Notes: generated by a model from the sequence alone, not told the origin. DNA of 64,000 nt from Euzebya pacifica (GCF_003344865.1 NZ_CP031166.1:434001-498000), one strand, 5' to 3'; positions 24,952-33,378 are shown, counted from the first letter of the stretch. Translations and numbers: made by a program.

Positions 24952-25740
24952 ATGAGCCGCATGGACATTCTCCCGCCGGGCTACAACATGTGCCCAGGAT
25001 GCGGCATGGAGGCGTCGCGGAGTGCCGCGGGCACGATGTGCCAGACGTGCGAGGCCAAGGGGATCGACCCGTCGTCGCGTTCCCATCAGGAACGGAAGCC
25101 GGAACGCTCGGTCGGGCGGATGGTCAAGAAGGGTCGGGCTGCCTCCACGACGGTGGCGCAACCGGGCGCGAACGCGTCGCTGCACGGCCCCGCCTTGGCG
25201 GCGGCCGACCACACTGCGGCCCGCCGGCGCGGCCTGGCCCTGCCCGGTTCCCCTCGTTCCAAGCGGGCAGAGCAGGCTGAGCCCTCCCCTGCGGCTCAAC
25301 GGCAGATGGACGCTGAGGTCAGCGAGGTGAAGTTCCGCATCGATGGGGTGCCGGTTCCGAAGGAGCGGCCACGGGTCCACACCACCGACGAGACAAACGC
25401 CGCCGGGGTCACCAGCCGCAAGACGGTTGCCTACACCCCGAAAGGAACCAAGGAGTTCGAGGCGGAGGTCAAGCTGCTGTCGGGTCAGGCGCGCAAGGCC
25501 GTGTCAGCCGAGTTGCTCAGCGGGCTGCTACGGGTGCAGATCCGCATCTACTGCGACCGGGCTGCCGCCCGATCCGACATCGACAACGTCGCCAAGGCCA
25601 TCCTCGACGGTATGCAAGGGGCCGTCTATGCCAATGACAACAGCGTGGACGCCCTCGATGTCGAACGGGACCGGTCCTACACGGGCAGACCGCACACGTG
25701 GGTGCGGATCACCAGGTTCAAGCAGCCGGCTCGGCGGTGA
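24952..25740 (+). CDS. RusA-type Holliday junction resolvase with zinc-ribbon extension
   Basis: RusA cuts four-way junctions; the classic enzyme is about 120 residues. Here the RusA domain is the last 130 of 262 residues: FRIDGVPVPKERPRV (entry strand), a tyrosine strand, and the signature SDIDNVAKAILDGMQG with NDNSVDALDVE carrying the catalytic aspartates. The N-terminus has a possible zinc ribbon (CPGC at 14-17 and CQTC at 30-33) and then a basic, disordered linker. The fusion could bring the nuclease to DNA or to a partner. Together with ruvA at 13025 the replicon can bind and cut junctions. Confidence 0.9.
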   Translation: MSRMDILPPGYNMCPGCGMEASRSAAGTMCQTCEAKGIDPSSRSHQERKPERSVGRMVKKGRAASTTVAQPGANASLHGPALAAADHTAARRRGLALPGSPRSKRAEQAEPSPAAQRQMDAEVSEVKFRIDGVPVPKERPRVHTTDETNAAGVTSRKTVAYTPKGTKEFEAEVKLLSGQARKAVSAELLSGLLRVQIRIYCDRAAARSDIDNVAKAILDGMQGAVYANDNSVDALDVERDRSYTGRPHTWVRITRFKQPARR

Positions 25741-26209
25741 GGGACTCCTTCGCGGCCCTGGCGACCACAATCATGTCGACGGGCCGTCGAATCGCGCAGG
25801 ACGTCCAACCAGGCGCTGGTGTCGTCGAGAATCTTGTGGCTCCCGCCCCCTGTGGGCCGGGAGGTGATGACTGCGATGGCCACTCAGTTGTCGGACAGCT
25901 CCCCCATGACGTCGGTGGCCCCGGGTACGGCTTCGAGTCGAGTGAACACCCCCTCCTCGACGGCCTCGGGTGAAGGTCGAAGAGCTCCTTGTGGGCGAGC
26001 CCCCACCAGTCGGACCAGCCACCTCAATCCGTCAGCGAGGCCCCGTCCTGCCGAGGCGAACGGCGGCGTGCCTGGCGAGGGCCCGTTCGTACCGTCCGGC
26101 GCAGTGGTCGGGATCCAGACCGAGCCGGAATGTGACTGCCGCCGGCCCTGAGGGACTCGAAGTTGTCGGCCCCACGGCGCCGCCGTCCTTACGCTCGCTA
26201 TGCTAGCAC
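25741..26209 (-). pseudogene. Possible frameshifted relic on the minus strand
   Basis: Between rusA and 26232 no single frame is convincing, but minus-strand fragments in three frames look protein-like in sequence: near 26170 a start with VTFRLGLDPDHCAGRYE and RALARHAAV, then DWWGLAHKELFDLHP, then EAVEEGVFTRLEAV, VAIAVITSRPTGGG and finally DMIVVARAAKESLTAEPAA before a stop at about 25720. The first fragment faintly recalls the N-terminus of TnpB-like transposases; this is weak. A promoter-like TGCTAGCAT precedes it on the minus strand. It could be a decayed gene or chance. Confidence 0.25.
26195..26208 (-). promoter_or_regulatory. TGCTAGCAT box
   Basis: Minus-strand TGCTAGCAT (hexamer TAGCAT) overlaps TAGCGA, and includes the perfect palindrome TGCTAGCA (26201-26208). 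It lies between the relic and the gene at 26232 and could serve either. Confidence 0.45.
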
Positions 26210-26231
26210 TTGTGTCGTTGAGCCGGTTGGA

Positions 26232-26771
26232 ATGACGACCACAGCAGCACCTCCTACCCAAACGGACCGAGCGATGCCCCTGCCAGAAAGCCACGAAGCG
26301 GAGTCCTTCCTCGATCGCCTCGACACGATCTGGAAGGAAATCGGGATCGGACCGCCCATGCGTCCCGTCGGCAACCTGCCACGGATGCCGGCGGAACCCA
26401 CTGCCCTGGACGACGTCGCGCTCATGTCGGCACTGGCCGAGGTCAACTCGTGGCTGGAGTACCTGGATGTCGCGGTGGGCTCCGCCGAGGGCGAGCACGG
26501 CGCGAGGACACGGGCGTTGAAGGCCACGGAGGCCAGGGCCGTCCGCGCGAGCTCGGAGAAGTCGATGGCCGCGCGGGAACGGATGGCGGAACTCGACGAA
26601 GGGGTGATGCGAGCCCGTCGGCAGGAGGCCTTCGCCTACGAGCGCGAAACGATCCTCAAAGCCCGCTTGTCGGGCCTCGAGCGGATCGCTTCGGTGTTGT
26701 CGCGCGAGGTCACGCGCCGAAGTGCGCATGCGGGCGCGTTGCGCCATGTCGGAGCCCGCATGACGGCCTGA
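26232..26771 (+). CDS. Hypothetical coiled-coil protein, 179 aa
   Basis: Almost wholly helical after residue 20, with ESFLDRLDTIWKEIGIG, EVNSWLEYLDVAVG, then a long charged helix (KATEARAVRASSEKSMAARE) and a closing ASVLSREVTRR. This layout resembles small phage or plasmid proteins encoded near recombination functions, but I do not recognise a family. The start is uncertain: the ATG at 26232 lies inside a GGAATGAC element; an in-frame ATG at 26274 is an alternative. Confidence 0.6.
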   Translation: MTTTAAPPTQTDRAMPLPESHEAESFLDRLDTIWKEIGIGPPMRPVGNLPRMPAEPTALDDVALMSALAEVNSWLEYLDVAVGSAEGEHGARTRALKATEARAVRASSEKSMAARERMAELDEGVMRARRQEAFAYERETILKARLSGLERIASVLSREVTRRSAHAGALRHVGARMTA

Positions 26772-26857
26772 CCGGCAGCGTCGCGGGACTGACACCTGCC
26801 GGCGCACGGACGACCGTCACCGGCACATCCCGAACCGAACCCCGCGAGCACATCAAC

Positions 26858-27802
26858 ATGCCTCATCCCGTCCTGTCCGACGCCACCCGCCGAACCCAGC
26901 GCCGGGCCATTGCCGGCGTCGCATTGGCCACCGCTATCGCCTTGGCTGCGCCGGCCGGTGACCCCTCCCCTTCTGGGGCGACCGTTGCGCAGGCGACGGA
27001 GCACGTGGGGCCCACCGCCGGTGCCCCGTCTGGGCAACCCCGGTTCCCCGTCGTCCCCGATGGCATCGCACTGCCGGGCAGCCCGGACCTCCTGGCCGAC
27101 CTCATCGGCAGCCGGGACCCCGTGGACGACGTCCCGTTCACCAGCCTTCTCGTGGGCCCCGATGCCACGCCGCTTCCGGCTGCTCACCTTCCCGAACCTG
27201 GTCCGTCGGTGACGATCGCGCAGGCAGGCACGCCAACCGGGGTGGCCGCCGCCACGCGGCCGGCAATCGGGACGCCCCCACTCGATGTTCGCCCGGGGGA
27301 GACGGCCCCCCTCGAGCAGCAGGACACCGCGACCTCCGGCCCGGCGGCTGGCGACCGGGAGCCGACGCCGGCCGGTCCTCAGCCAGGCGGCGCGCCTGCG
27401 GAGCCGGCCACCGATCCCGATCCGGCCGATCCCGGTCCGGCCGATCCCGGTCCGGCCGATCCCGGTCCGGCCGATCCCGGTCCGGCCGACCCCGGTCCGG
27501 CCGACCCGGAGCCGACCCCCACACCTTCCGCGGGTCCGGTGGCCGAGGTGGTGGAGGCGCTGCCCGAACCGGCCCCGTCTGTCGCGGAGCCCGCAGCGCC
27601 TGTCATCGAGGCGATTGATGACGTGGTCGCGGCCGTCGTGGACCTTTTGCCCCCGCCTCCTCCCCCATCGGCACCGGCCCCGCCGCCCGTGGTGCCCGCA
27701 CCGCCTGTTGAATCGGTCTTGTCAGCGGTTCCCGCCCCGCCGCCCCCTCCCGCGTCGACCCCGGTCACGCCCGTTCCTCCGGTCCCGTCGATCGGGGGCT
27801 AG
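26858..27802 (+). CDS. Secreted Pro/Ala-rich repeat protein
   Basis: A 314-residue protein. A basic N-terminus (TRRTQRRAIAGVALATAIAL) forms a likely signal peptide cleaved after about residue 28. The mature part is almost entirely low-complexity: an ADPGP repeat of five units (residues 189-213) and later Pro runs separated by VVEALPEPAPSV-type segments. No enzymatic domain is seen. Probably a stalk or spacer at the cell surface. It converges on the DEDDh exonuclease with a 19-bp gap. Confidence 0.65.
   Translation: MPHPVLSDATRRTQRRAIAGVALATAIALAAPAGDPSPSGATVAQATEHVGPTAGAPSGQPRFPVVPDGIALPGSPDLLADLIGSRDPVDDVPFTSLLVGPDATPLPAAHLPEPGPSVTIAQAGTPTGVAAATRPAIGTPPLDVRPGETAPLEQQDTATSGPAAGDREPTPAGPQPGGAPAEPATDPDPADPGPADPGPADPGPADPGPADPGPADPEPTPTPSAGPVAEVVEALPEPAPSVAEPAAPVIEAIDDVVAAVVDLLPPPPPPSAPAPPPVVPAPPVESVLSAVPAPPPPPASTPVTPVPPVPSIGG
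27421..27507. repeat. 15-bp tandem repeat, about 5.8 units
   Basis: Unit TCCGGCCGATCCCGG repeated head to tail, the last units with GAC in place of GAT. Four units are identical at the DNA level, implying recent expansion by slippage. Encodes ADPGP. Confidence 0.85.
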
Positions 27803-27821
27803 ACACGGTCCGGGGCGGGCG

Positions 27822-28652
27822 TCAGTCGGCTGCCAGCCAGGACACCGGCCCTCTCGCCTTCTTGTAGCGACCGGTGAGGTCGCCGACGACCTGTATGGAG
27901 TGGGCGTCGAACAGGTGGGGCAGTAGCCCCGCGGTGGCCTCGGCGTCGACGTCGGCGCTGTGCCATCCGTCCAGGCTGATGCCGTAGTGCTCGCATAGGG
28001 GCCCGAGCCGGTTTGAGTGGTAGGCCACGGGTGCGCCGCGCGCGAAGTCCAACGTGTCGATGCCCACGACTCCCTTCCGCGTCACGTAGCCAAGCCGACG
28101 CAGTTCGCTGCGAACCCACCAGGCGTCGAACCGGATCAACCCGTGACCGACGATGGGTCGGCCGTCGAAGAGCGCCAGGAGCTGGTGGTGGACCTCGGCG
28201 AACGTCGGTGCGTCCTTCAGGTCGTCGGCGGTGAGCCCATGGATGTCGGTGCGGCCTGGGTCTCCGCTGAGGGGCCTGATGTTGCTGGCCCACCGGTCAA
28301 TGATGCCGCTGGTGGTGGCGATGGCCACGCCGACCTGCACGATCTCTCCTTGGCGTTCGTCGTTGCCGTCAGGGGTGAAGTCGTTGGTCTCCACGTCGAT
28401 GACGGCGAACTCGACCTGGCTGAGAGGGGTGGCGGGGTCGAGCAGCGTCAGGTCGGTCACACGGGTCCTCAGGGCAGTCGTGGCGAACGGGTCGCGACTG
28501 ATCATTGCGGGGGCCGCGGACGGCCCGCCGTTCGCCGTCGCGACCATGGTTGCTTCGGCGTTGCGGGGGCACAGGCGATCTCCGCAGCCCTTCCGGCGGG
28601 AGATCATGTGGGAGCAGCCCTTGTAGCCGCAACGCTCGGTGGTTCGTCCCAT
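27822..28652 (-). CDS. DEDDh 3'-5' exonuclease with N-terminal Cys cluster
   Basis: A proofreading-type exonuclease related to the DNA polymerase III epsilon chain. The product is 276 residues. ExoI motif FAVIDVETNDF gives the D-E pair; ExoII lies around IVGHGLIRFDAWW; ExoIII HSADVDAEATAGLL supplies the catalytic His and Asp. The first 32 residues carry five Cys (ERCGYKGCSHM; GCGDRLCP), probably a zinc site. The ATG at 28652 is chosen because GGAATGGC lies exactly 14 nt upstream; an in-frame ATG further up (28733) would add more Cys. With the flap exonuclease at 1442 it could trim DNA ends for the element. Confidence 0.85.
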   Translation of the reverse strand: MGRTTERCGYKGCSHMISRRKGCGDRLCPRNAEATMVATANGGPSAAPAMISRDPFATTALRTRVTDLTLLDPATPLSQVEFAVIDVETNDFTPDGNDERQGEIVQVGVAIATTSGIIDRWASNIRPLSGDPGRTDIHGLTADDLKDAPTFAEVHHQLLALFDGRPIVGHGLIRFDAWWVRSELRRLGYVTRKGVVGIDTLDFARGAPVAYHSNRLGPLCEHYGISLDGWHSADVDAEATAGLLPHLFDAHSIQVVGDLTGRYKKARGPVSWLAAD

Positions 28653-28658
28653 GCAGCA

Positions 28659-28666
28659 GCCATTCC
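28659..28666 (-). promoter_or_regulatory. GGAATGGC start-proximal element
   Basis: On the minus strand, GGAATGGC starts 14 nt before the ATG at 28652, with C at -1. Confidence 0.5.
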
Positions 28667-28700
28667 GAGGATGCCCGCACTTGCACGCACACGAGAGTAG

Positions 28701-28718
28701 TGCTAAGATTGGTAGCGA
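28701..28718 (+). promoter_or_regulatory. TGCTAAGAT-tgg-TAGCGA promoter/operator
   Basis: Extended -10 TGCTAAGAT (hexamer TAAGAT) with TAGCGA three bases later, the same arrangement as at 20681-20698. It lies 40 bp before the GTG at 28749. Confidence 0.55.
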
Positions 28719-28748
28719 ATCGGCTTTCGACATGAGGAGCAAGTCCCA

Positions 28749-29198
28749 GTGACCGACGACCAGATCACCTCCATCCGCAGGGCGCGGCACGACGCCCGCA
28801 ACGGCCTGTCGGCCGTCATCAACGACGCCATGGGCGCAGAGGCCGGCGTCAACGACGCTCTCGGGTTCGTGTTCACCATCCTCGCCGGGCAGTCCGGCTA
28901 CACCCCCGAGGAGCAGTCCCAGCGCCTCACCGAGGCCGCCGTAGTGATCGGCGACCTGCCCTCCCGCATGCGGGCCGCCGCCGACCAGGTCGCCTCCGAC
29001 CCCCGGATCAACGCCCTCGTCGAGATGCTCCGGCAGGCAGCCGCCGCTGCCACCGACCGCGACTTCGACGCGTGGCAGGCCCAGAAGGCCGCCGCCGGCG
29101 AAGGTGCCCTGCCCGCACTGGACGGCCAGGGGTTCGTCACCCCCGACACCCAGATCGGCGACCTCCTCGCCGCGATGCTGGCCAACGACTCGGCCTAA
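28749..29198 (+). CDS. Hypothetical helical protein, 149 aa
   Basis: No family is recognised. An acidic all-helical protein (LGFVFTILAGQSGYTPEEQ, VVIGDLPSRMRAAADQV, ALVEMLRQAAAAATDRDF). GTG start with GGAG about 11 bases upstream. It has its own promoter box and a strong terminator, so it is a single-gene unit, often a sign of high, independent expression. Confidence 0.7.
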   Translation: MTDDQITSIRRARHDARNGLSAVINDAMGAEAGVNDALGFVFTILAGQSGYTPEEQSQRLTEAAVVIGDLPSRMRAAADQVASDPRINALVEMLRQAAAAATDRDFDAWQAQKAAAGEGALPALDGQGFVTPDTQIGDLLAAMLANDSA

Positions 29199-29216
29199 GC
29201 CCGGCCCCCTCCAACG

Positions 29217-29251
29217 ACGAAGCCCCACCGCAGCCTGCGGTGGGGCTTCGT
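29217..29251 (+). terminator. Strong intrinsic terminator
   Basis: Perfect 16-bp stem (ACGAAGCCCCACCGCA and its complement) with a 3-nt loop, followed by TGTTG. It ends the 28749 gene and, read from the other side, also the convergent solute-binding-protein gene. Confidence 0.9.
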
Positions 29252-29265
29252 TGTTGCGTCGGCCG

Positions 29266-30372
29266 TCAGCGGTACGGCGGTGCGTACAGCAGGCCACCAT
29301 CGGTCCACAGACGGTTCTCCACCGCCTCCAACCCCAACGGGGTGTCAGGACCAACATGACGGCCGTAGATCTCGTAGTAGTTGCCGACCGCACCGACCAC
29401 CCGTTGGGCGAAGTCGACCGGCAGTCCGAGGCCTGGGTCGAACTCCGCCGACTCACCGACGCCGAGGAACCGGGCGATGTCGGGGTCGTCGGTGGAGAGG
29501 AACTGGGCAAGGTTGTCGGAGGTGATGCCGAACTCTGCAGCCTGGATGATCGCGTAGACCGTCCAGTCAACGGCGTTTGCCCACTGGGGGTCGCCGGACC
29601 GAATCGCCGGACCAAGGGGCTCCTTGGACAGGGTGTCGGGAAGGATGCGGACCTGCTCGGGGCCTGCGGGGTAGGTCGACCGACGTCCGGCGAGGCTTGA
29701 CTTGTCCGACGTCCACCCGTCGCACGTCCCGGCAACGAACGACGCCTGAAGCGTGTCGTCATCGGCGAAGGTCTGGATGTCCAGGCCCAACCCGCGAGCG
29801 GCGTTGACGGTCTCCATGTTGGCCAGCGTCGTGGTGTTGGACAGCACGCACATGGTGGCGCCGGCCATGTCGTTCAGGCTCTCGAACGCACTGTCGTCCG
29901 CAACCAGGACCCCCTGCCCGTCATAGAACGTCGTGGGCCCGAAGGCGGCCCCCTCAGTGCCGGCGCGCGATGCGGTGAATGTCGTGTTGCGGATCAGCAC
30001 GTCCACCTCGCCGGTCTGCAGGGCGGAGAAGCGGACATCCGATGACAACGGGACGAACGCGACCGCGTCTGGGTCGTCGAAGACGGCTGCGGCGAGGGCC
30101 CGGCAGTAGTCAATGTCGAACCCCGAGAAGGAGCCGGACTGCTCCTGCCCGAACCCCGGGTTGGCATCGTTGACCCCGCAGCGGAGCTGGCCCCGGTCGA
30201 TGATCTCGGTGAGGAGATCCGGTGTTCCCGCGCCGACCCCGGCCGCGCTCATCGGGTCGATGTCGACGGCGAACGGGTTGGTCGAGGTCTCCGCGGCACT
30301 ACCGGCAGTGCACGCGGACGCTGTCAGTGCCAACAGCGCCGTCAGCGCCAGCATCGGAAGGGATCGGTTCAC
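29266..30372 (-). CDS. Amino-acid-type solute-binding lipoprotein
   Basis: Binding protein of polar amino-acid ABC importers (general L-amino-acid AapJ/BztA-like). The product is 368 residues. The signal peptide ends in a lipobox (TASAC, Cys21), so it is membrane-anchored. Body motifs fit the family: LRCGVNDANPGFG, FSGFDIDYCRALAAAVF, VDVLIRNTTFT, GATMCVLSNTTT, then a YAIIQAAEFGI helix. The start is GTG 30372. No permease or ATPase gene is in the window, so it must use host partners or have another role such as sensing. Confidence 0.88.
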   Translation of the reverse strand: MNRSLPMLALTALLALTASACTAGSAAETSTNPFAVDIDPMSAAGVGAGTPDLLTEIIDRGQLRCGVNDANPGFGQEQSGSFSGFDIDYCRALAAAVFDDPDAVAFVPLSSDVRFSALQTGEVDVLIRNTTFTASRAGTEGAAFGPTTFYDGQGVLVADDSAFESLNDMAGATMCVLSNTTTLANMETVNAARGLGLDIQTFADDDTLQASFVAGTCDGWTSDKSSLAGRRSTYPAGPEQVRILPDTLSKEPLGPAIRSGDPQWANAVDWTVYAIIQAAEFGITSDNLAQFLSTDDPDIARFLGVGESAEFDPGLGLPVDFAQRVVGAVGNYYEIYGRHVGPDTPLGLEAVENRLWTDGGLLYAPPYR

Positions 30373-30537
30373 GGCAGCACCTGTGTCGTTGGGGGAACGG
30401 TCCCACCTGATGGTCAGTCGCCACACCGAAGCAGCACCCGGGTCCGGGTCCGGCAGCCTCCCTGGCGGCGGCATCGGCGCGACCGCCGCCGACCATCACC
30501 AATGAACCCCCTCCCGATGACCCAGGAGCACTCCACC

Positions 30538-31221
30538 ATGTCCTTCGCCACCGCGCTCGCGGCACACGACGAGCTCGATTCCTCAACCCTCGCCCTGATG
30601 GTCGGCGTGGACGACGACGAGGTTGGCCGGTGGATCGAGGCCGACACGGTGCCACCACATCACCAAGATGCTGTCGCCGCCCACTTGGGCATCGACGCCG
30701 GAGTCGTGGCCAACGGGCACGCGCCCAGCCCGGCCGCGTCAGCCGCCAAGCGGAAGAAGCCCCGGAAGCGCACCAGCACATCGCGTCGCCGCGGGGGGAT
30801 GACCAAGACCGCCGTCGAGGCGGCCACCACCTGCGCCCGGTTGTCGGTGATGGACCCCGCCAAGCAGGCGGTGCTCACGACCGTGCTGGACGTCGACCTC
30901 GACACCGAGGACCGCGTGGAGATGCTGGTGGCACTCACGGAGAAGGTTCTGTCGCCGCCCAAGACCCTCGGGTCGGCCATTGAGGGAGTTGCCAAGGTGA
31001 GGGAGGAGGGCAACGCCACCCGTGCCGGCATGGCCTTGGCGACCATGGACAAGGCTGAACTCAAGGAGATCCACCGGATCGTCTGCGCCTGCACCGGGGT
31101 GCCCGCGACCGACCTGCCGGCCAACAACATCGACGCGGCCATGGCCGTGCTCGAGTCCGTGTCCGGTATCGCTGGCCAGGCAGAGGAGACGTTCGACTGG
31201 ATCACGGAACTGTTCGGGTGA
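30538..31221 (+). CDS. Hypothetical protein with Xre-like N-terminus
   Basis: A 227-residue protein. Residues 1-60 look like a small helix-turn-helix (LALMVGVDDDEVGRWIEAD, HHQDAVAAHLGI). A basic patch (KRKKPRKRTSTSRRR) follows, then a helical C-terminal domain. The ATG at 30538 is preferred over upstream ATGs because AGGAG lies 11 bases before it. The stop overlaps the GTG of the next gene (GTGA). Probably a DNA-binding regulator of the wall-enzyme gene. Confidence 0.6.
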   Translation: MSFATALAAHDELDSSTLALMVGVDDDEVGRWIEADTVPPHHQDAVAAHLGIDAGVVANGHAPSPAASAAKRKKPRKRTSTSRRRGGMTKTAVEAATTCARLSVMDPAKQAVLTTVLDVDLDTEDRVEMLVALTEKVLSPPKTLGSAIEGVAKVREEGNATRAGMALATMDKAELKEIHRIVCACTGVPATDLPANNIDAAMAVLESVSGIAGQAEETFDWITELFG

Positions 31222-32351
31222 TTGCCCGTCTGACTGCGGCAGCACTGGCCGCACTTCTCCTGCTCGGCGCGGCCCCGGCCGCCGCCGTCCCGGCCCCCGC
31301 CCCCGTCGACATCGACAGGTCGGTCGCGGGAATTGCTGCCAACGGCATCCCTCCGCGCCCCGCGGCCCTGCGGCCCCGCGTGACGCCACGTCAGGGACCA
31401 CCTGTCGCCACGCAGGTTCTGACTGCTGTCACACCTGATGCCGGTGAGGGTTCCCCTCCGGCTGATACCGGTGCGCCCGATGGTCCGGCCGCTCTGCCGG
31501 CGGATGTGTCCGTCGCGCAGGTGTCCGGTGTCGACACCGGCGAGGTCGTCTCCATCCCTGCGCCCCAACCCGCTGCTGTTGCGCAGGCGCCGGGACTGGC
31601 GGGTGTCGTCCAGCTGGGTGCCGACGCCGTCACGATGGACGACGTCGCACGGGTCGCGCTCAACGCCGGGTTCGTCGGCGAAGACCTCGTCCGGGCTGTC
31701 GCAGTCGCCTACGCCGAGTCCCGCAACGACCCCAACGCCGTGGGGAACAACACCGATGGGTCCCGCGACTACGGCCTGTGGCAGATCAACAGCGTCCACT
31801 CCCCTCCCGTTCCCGACATCTTCGACCCGGCCGTCAACGCCAACTACGCCTACTCGATCTTTGCTCAGCGCGACTACACCTGGTTCCCCTGGTACGCCTT
31901 CTACAACCCTTACACCGGTGAGCGGAGGTCCGACCAGTTCATGCCGCAAGCACGCGCCGCTGTGCAGCGCCTCCTCGGCAGCGGTGCCGTTGCGACCCCC
32001 TCGGTTCCCGGGGTCGCAGCTGCGCAGGTCGAGGAACCCACCCCGACCGCGTTGGCGCTGGACGGCGAGTCGTGCCTCGCGTCATGGATGGGTGAGGACC
32101 TCGCGGGTGCCCCGACGGCGTCGGGCGACCCCTTCGACCCCGACGCGTTCACCGCAGCGATGTACACCGTCCCACTGGGGAGCGTGTGGGCGGTGACCAA
32201 CACCACGACCGGTGCTTCCGTTGAGGTCGTGGTCAACGACCGCGGACCTGATCGGTCCACTGGCCGCTGCATCGACCTGTCCGCCGCGGCGTTCTCAACG
32301 ATCGCCGGCCCCGACCAAGGGACCGTCGAGGTCACCGTCGCTCCTGCCTGA
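31218..32351 (+). CDS. Secreted lysozyme-like / RlpA-like cell-wall enzyme
   Basis: A 377-residue exported protein. The N-terminal signal (LTAAALAALLLLGAAPAAA) is followed by a spacer, a lysozyme-like transglycosylase domain (residues about 135-245: AVAVAYAESRNDPNAVG with the catalytic Glu, then DYGLWQINSVH), and a C-terminal RlpA-type double-psi barrel (CLASWMGEDL, DAFTAAMYTVPLGSVWAV, VVNDRGPD, CIDLSAAAF). It should cut glycan strands in the wall, as needed for a secretion or DNA-transfer channel, phage-like exit, or wall remodelling. Made with the upstream regulator-like gene by start/stop overlap. Confidence 0.9.
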   Translation: MIARLTAAALAALLLLGAAPAAAVPAPAPVDIDRSVAGIAANGIPPRPAALRPRVTPRQGPPVATQVLTAVTPDAGEGSPPADTGAPDGPAALPADVSVAQVSGVDTGEVVSIPAPQPAAVAQAPGLAGVVQLGADAVTMDDVARVALNAGFVGEDLVRAVAVAYAESRNDPNAVGNNTDGSRDYGLWQINSVHSPPVPDIFDPAVNANYAYSIFAQRDYTWFPWYAFYNPYTGERRSDQFMPQARAAVQRLLGSGAVATPSVPGVAAAQVEEPTPTALALDGESCLASWMGEDLAGAPTASGDPFDPDAFTAAMYTVPLGSVWAVTNTTTGASVEVVVNDRGPDRSTGRCIDLSAAAFSTIAGPDQGTVEVTVAPA

Positions 32352-32446
32352 CCCGCGTCCCCTGGTGGCGGACCCGCCATGCTGTCACACCACTGCGCAA
32401 CACTGGTGCGGACCGCGCCGCGACCAACCGGAGCCCACCCCTCACC

Positions 32447-32740
32447 ATGTACGCCATCATCGAGACGCAGGAGCGTCGCTCCCATGTCATGGACGACGCA
32501 CCGGGGGTGCTGGCACCCTCGGTCCACATTGCCAAGGACGACGCCGCAGCGCGCACCTTCATGTGGGCGCGCGTCCGGGCGGTCGTCGGAACGCGGATCG
32601 CAGCGGTCGTGGACGATCGCGGCCGAGCCCCCGATCCGGAGGACCCGACCTGCCTGTGCGTCCGCGATCTGTCCCGCGGATGGCAGATCCGGGTCGTTCG
32701 CGCTTCGGAGATCGCCGCGTCGGTCCCCGCGACCGCTTGA
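32447..32740 (+). CDS. Hypothetical protein, 97 aa
   Basis: No family is recognised. Small alpha/beta protein (MYAIIETQERRSHVM, GWQIRVVRASEI). It converges on the HTH gene with a 2-bp gap. I see no clear ribosome binding site. Confidence 0.5.
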   Translation: MYAIIETQERRSHVMDDAPGVLAPSVHIAKDDAAARTFMWARVRAVVGTRIAAVVDDRGRAPDPEDPTCLCVRDLSRGWQIRVVRASEIAASVPATA

Positions 32741-32742
32741 GT

Positions 32743-33219
32743 TCAGTAGCGGGCGCGGGTGTTGCTGCGTCCGCGCTTGTGGCGGGCGGCGTCACGAAGG
32801 TGCCTGAGCACCTCGCCGGCCTGCCACACCGGACCGGCTGACAGGTTCGCCAGCACCGGGGGGAACCCCTGCTCGTTGGACTGACGGCTGATGTGCTGCC
32901 TCGACACACCACGGGTCCGGGCGATCTCAGACACGCCAACGATGGTGTAGGGCACCTCGTGCGGCACCCCATCGACATGGCGGACGATCTCGCCCCGATC
33001 GACGGTGACCTTCTCCACGACGCCGCCGATCGGAGCGACCGCGGCCATGGCCTGGGTGAAGGCCTCGGTGTGGTCGTTGGTGTCGGAGGAGAACTTGACC
33101 TCCACCGTCGGCAGCCATGCCGCACCGTCGTCGTCCTTGCGGAAGTCCGGGTAGACGATGATGTCGAGGTCCGGCACTTCGGTCTGGTCGGGCTGCGTGA
33201 TGAGCACATAGACGTCCAC
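32743..33219 (-). CDS. Helix-turn-helix protein, probable autoregulator
   Basis: A 158-residue protein. The first 90 residues are an unrecognised alpha/beta domain (VDVYVLITQPDQTEVPDLD; VEVKFSSDTNDHTEAF). Residues 100-150 are an AlpA/MerR-like DNA-binding unit: IVGVSEIARTRGVSRQHISR, then GFPPVLANLSAGPVWQAGEV. GTG 33219 is chosen for the strong GGGAGGTG nearby. A palindrome 24-40 bases upstream is a likely autoregulatory operator. Confidence 0.7.
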   Translation of the reverse strand: MDVYVLITQPDQTEVPDLDIIVYPDFRKDDDGAAWLPTVEVKFSSDTNDHTEAFTQAMAAVAPIGGVVEKVTVDRGEIVRHVDGVPHEVPYTIVGVSEIARTRGVSRQHISRQSNEQGFPPVLANLSAGPVWQAGEVLRHLRDAARHKRGRSNTRARY

Positions 33220-33242
33220 CGGGCACCTCCCTTCTTGGTTGA

Positions 33243-33278
33243 CAACGTCACTGACGTTGGTGCTTACCGTCTTACCGT
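33243..33278. promoter_or_regulatory. Operator-like palindrome and tandem CTTACCGT
   Basis: CAACGTCA-c-TGACGTTG (33243-33259) is a perfect odd palindrome. Immediately right of it CTTACCGT is repeated twice in tandem (33263-33278). Both lie in the divergent promoter region between 33219 and 33379. Confidence 0.6.
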
Positions 33279-33365
33279 CGTCGGATCCATTCCGCGTGCA
33301 AGCCCATGGTCGCCCGGGCGTGTGACAGTCCCGCCGCCCGGGGAGGGCCACCCCGTCCACCGGTC

Positions 33366-33371
33366 GACCAT
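33366..33371 (+). promoter_or_regulatory. GACCAT start-proximal element
   Basis: GACCAT begins 13 nt before the ATG at 33379, with C at -1. Confidence 0.4.
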
Positions 33372-33378
33372 GTAGGAC

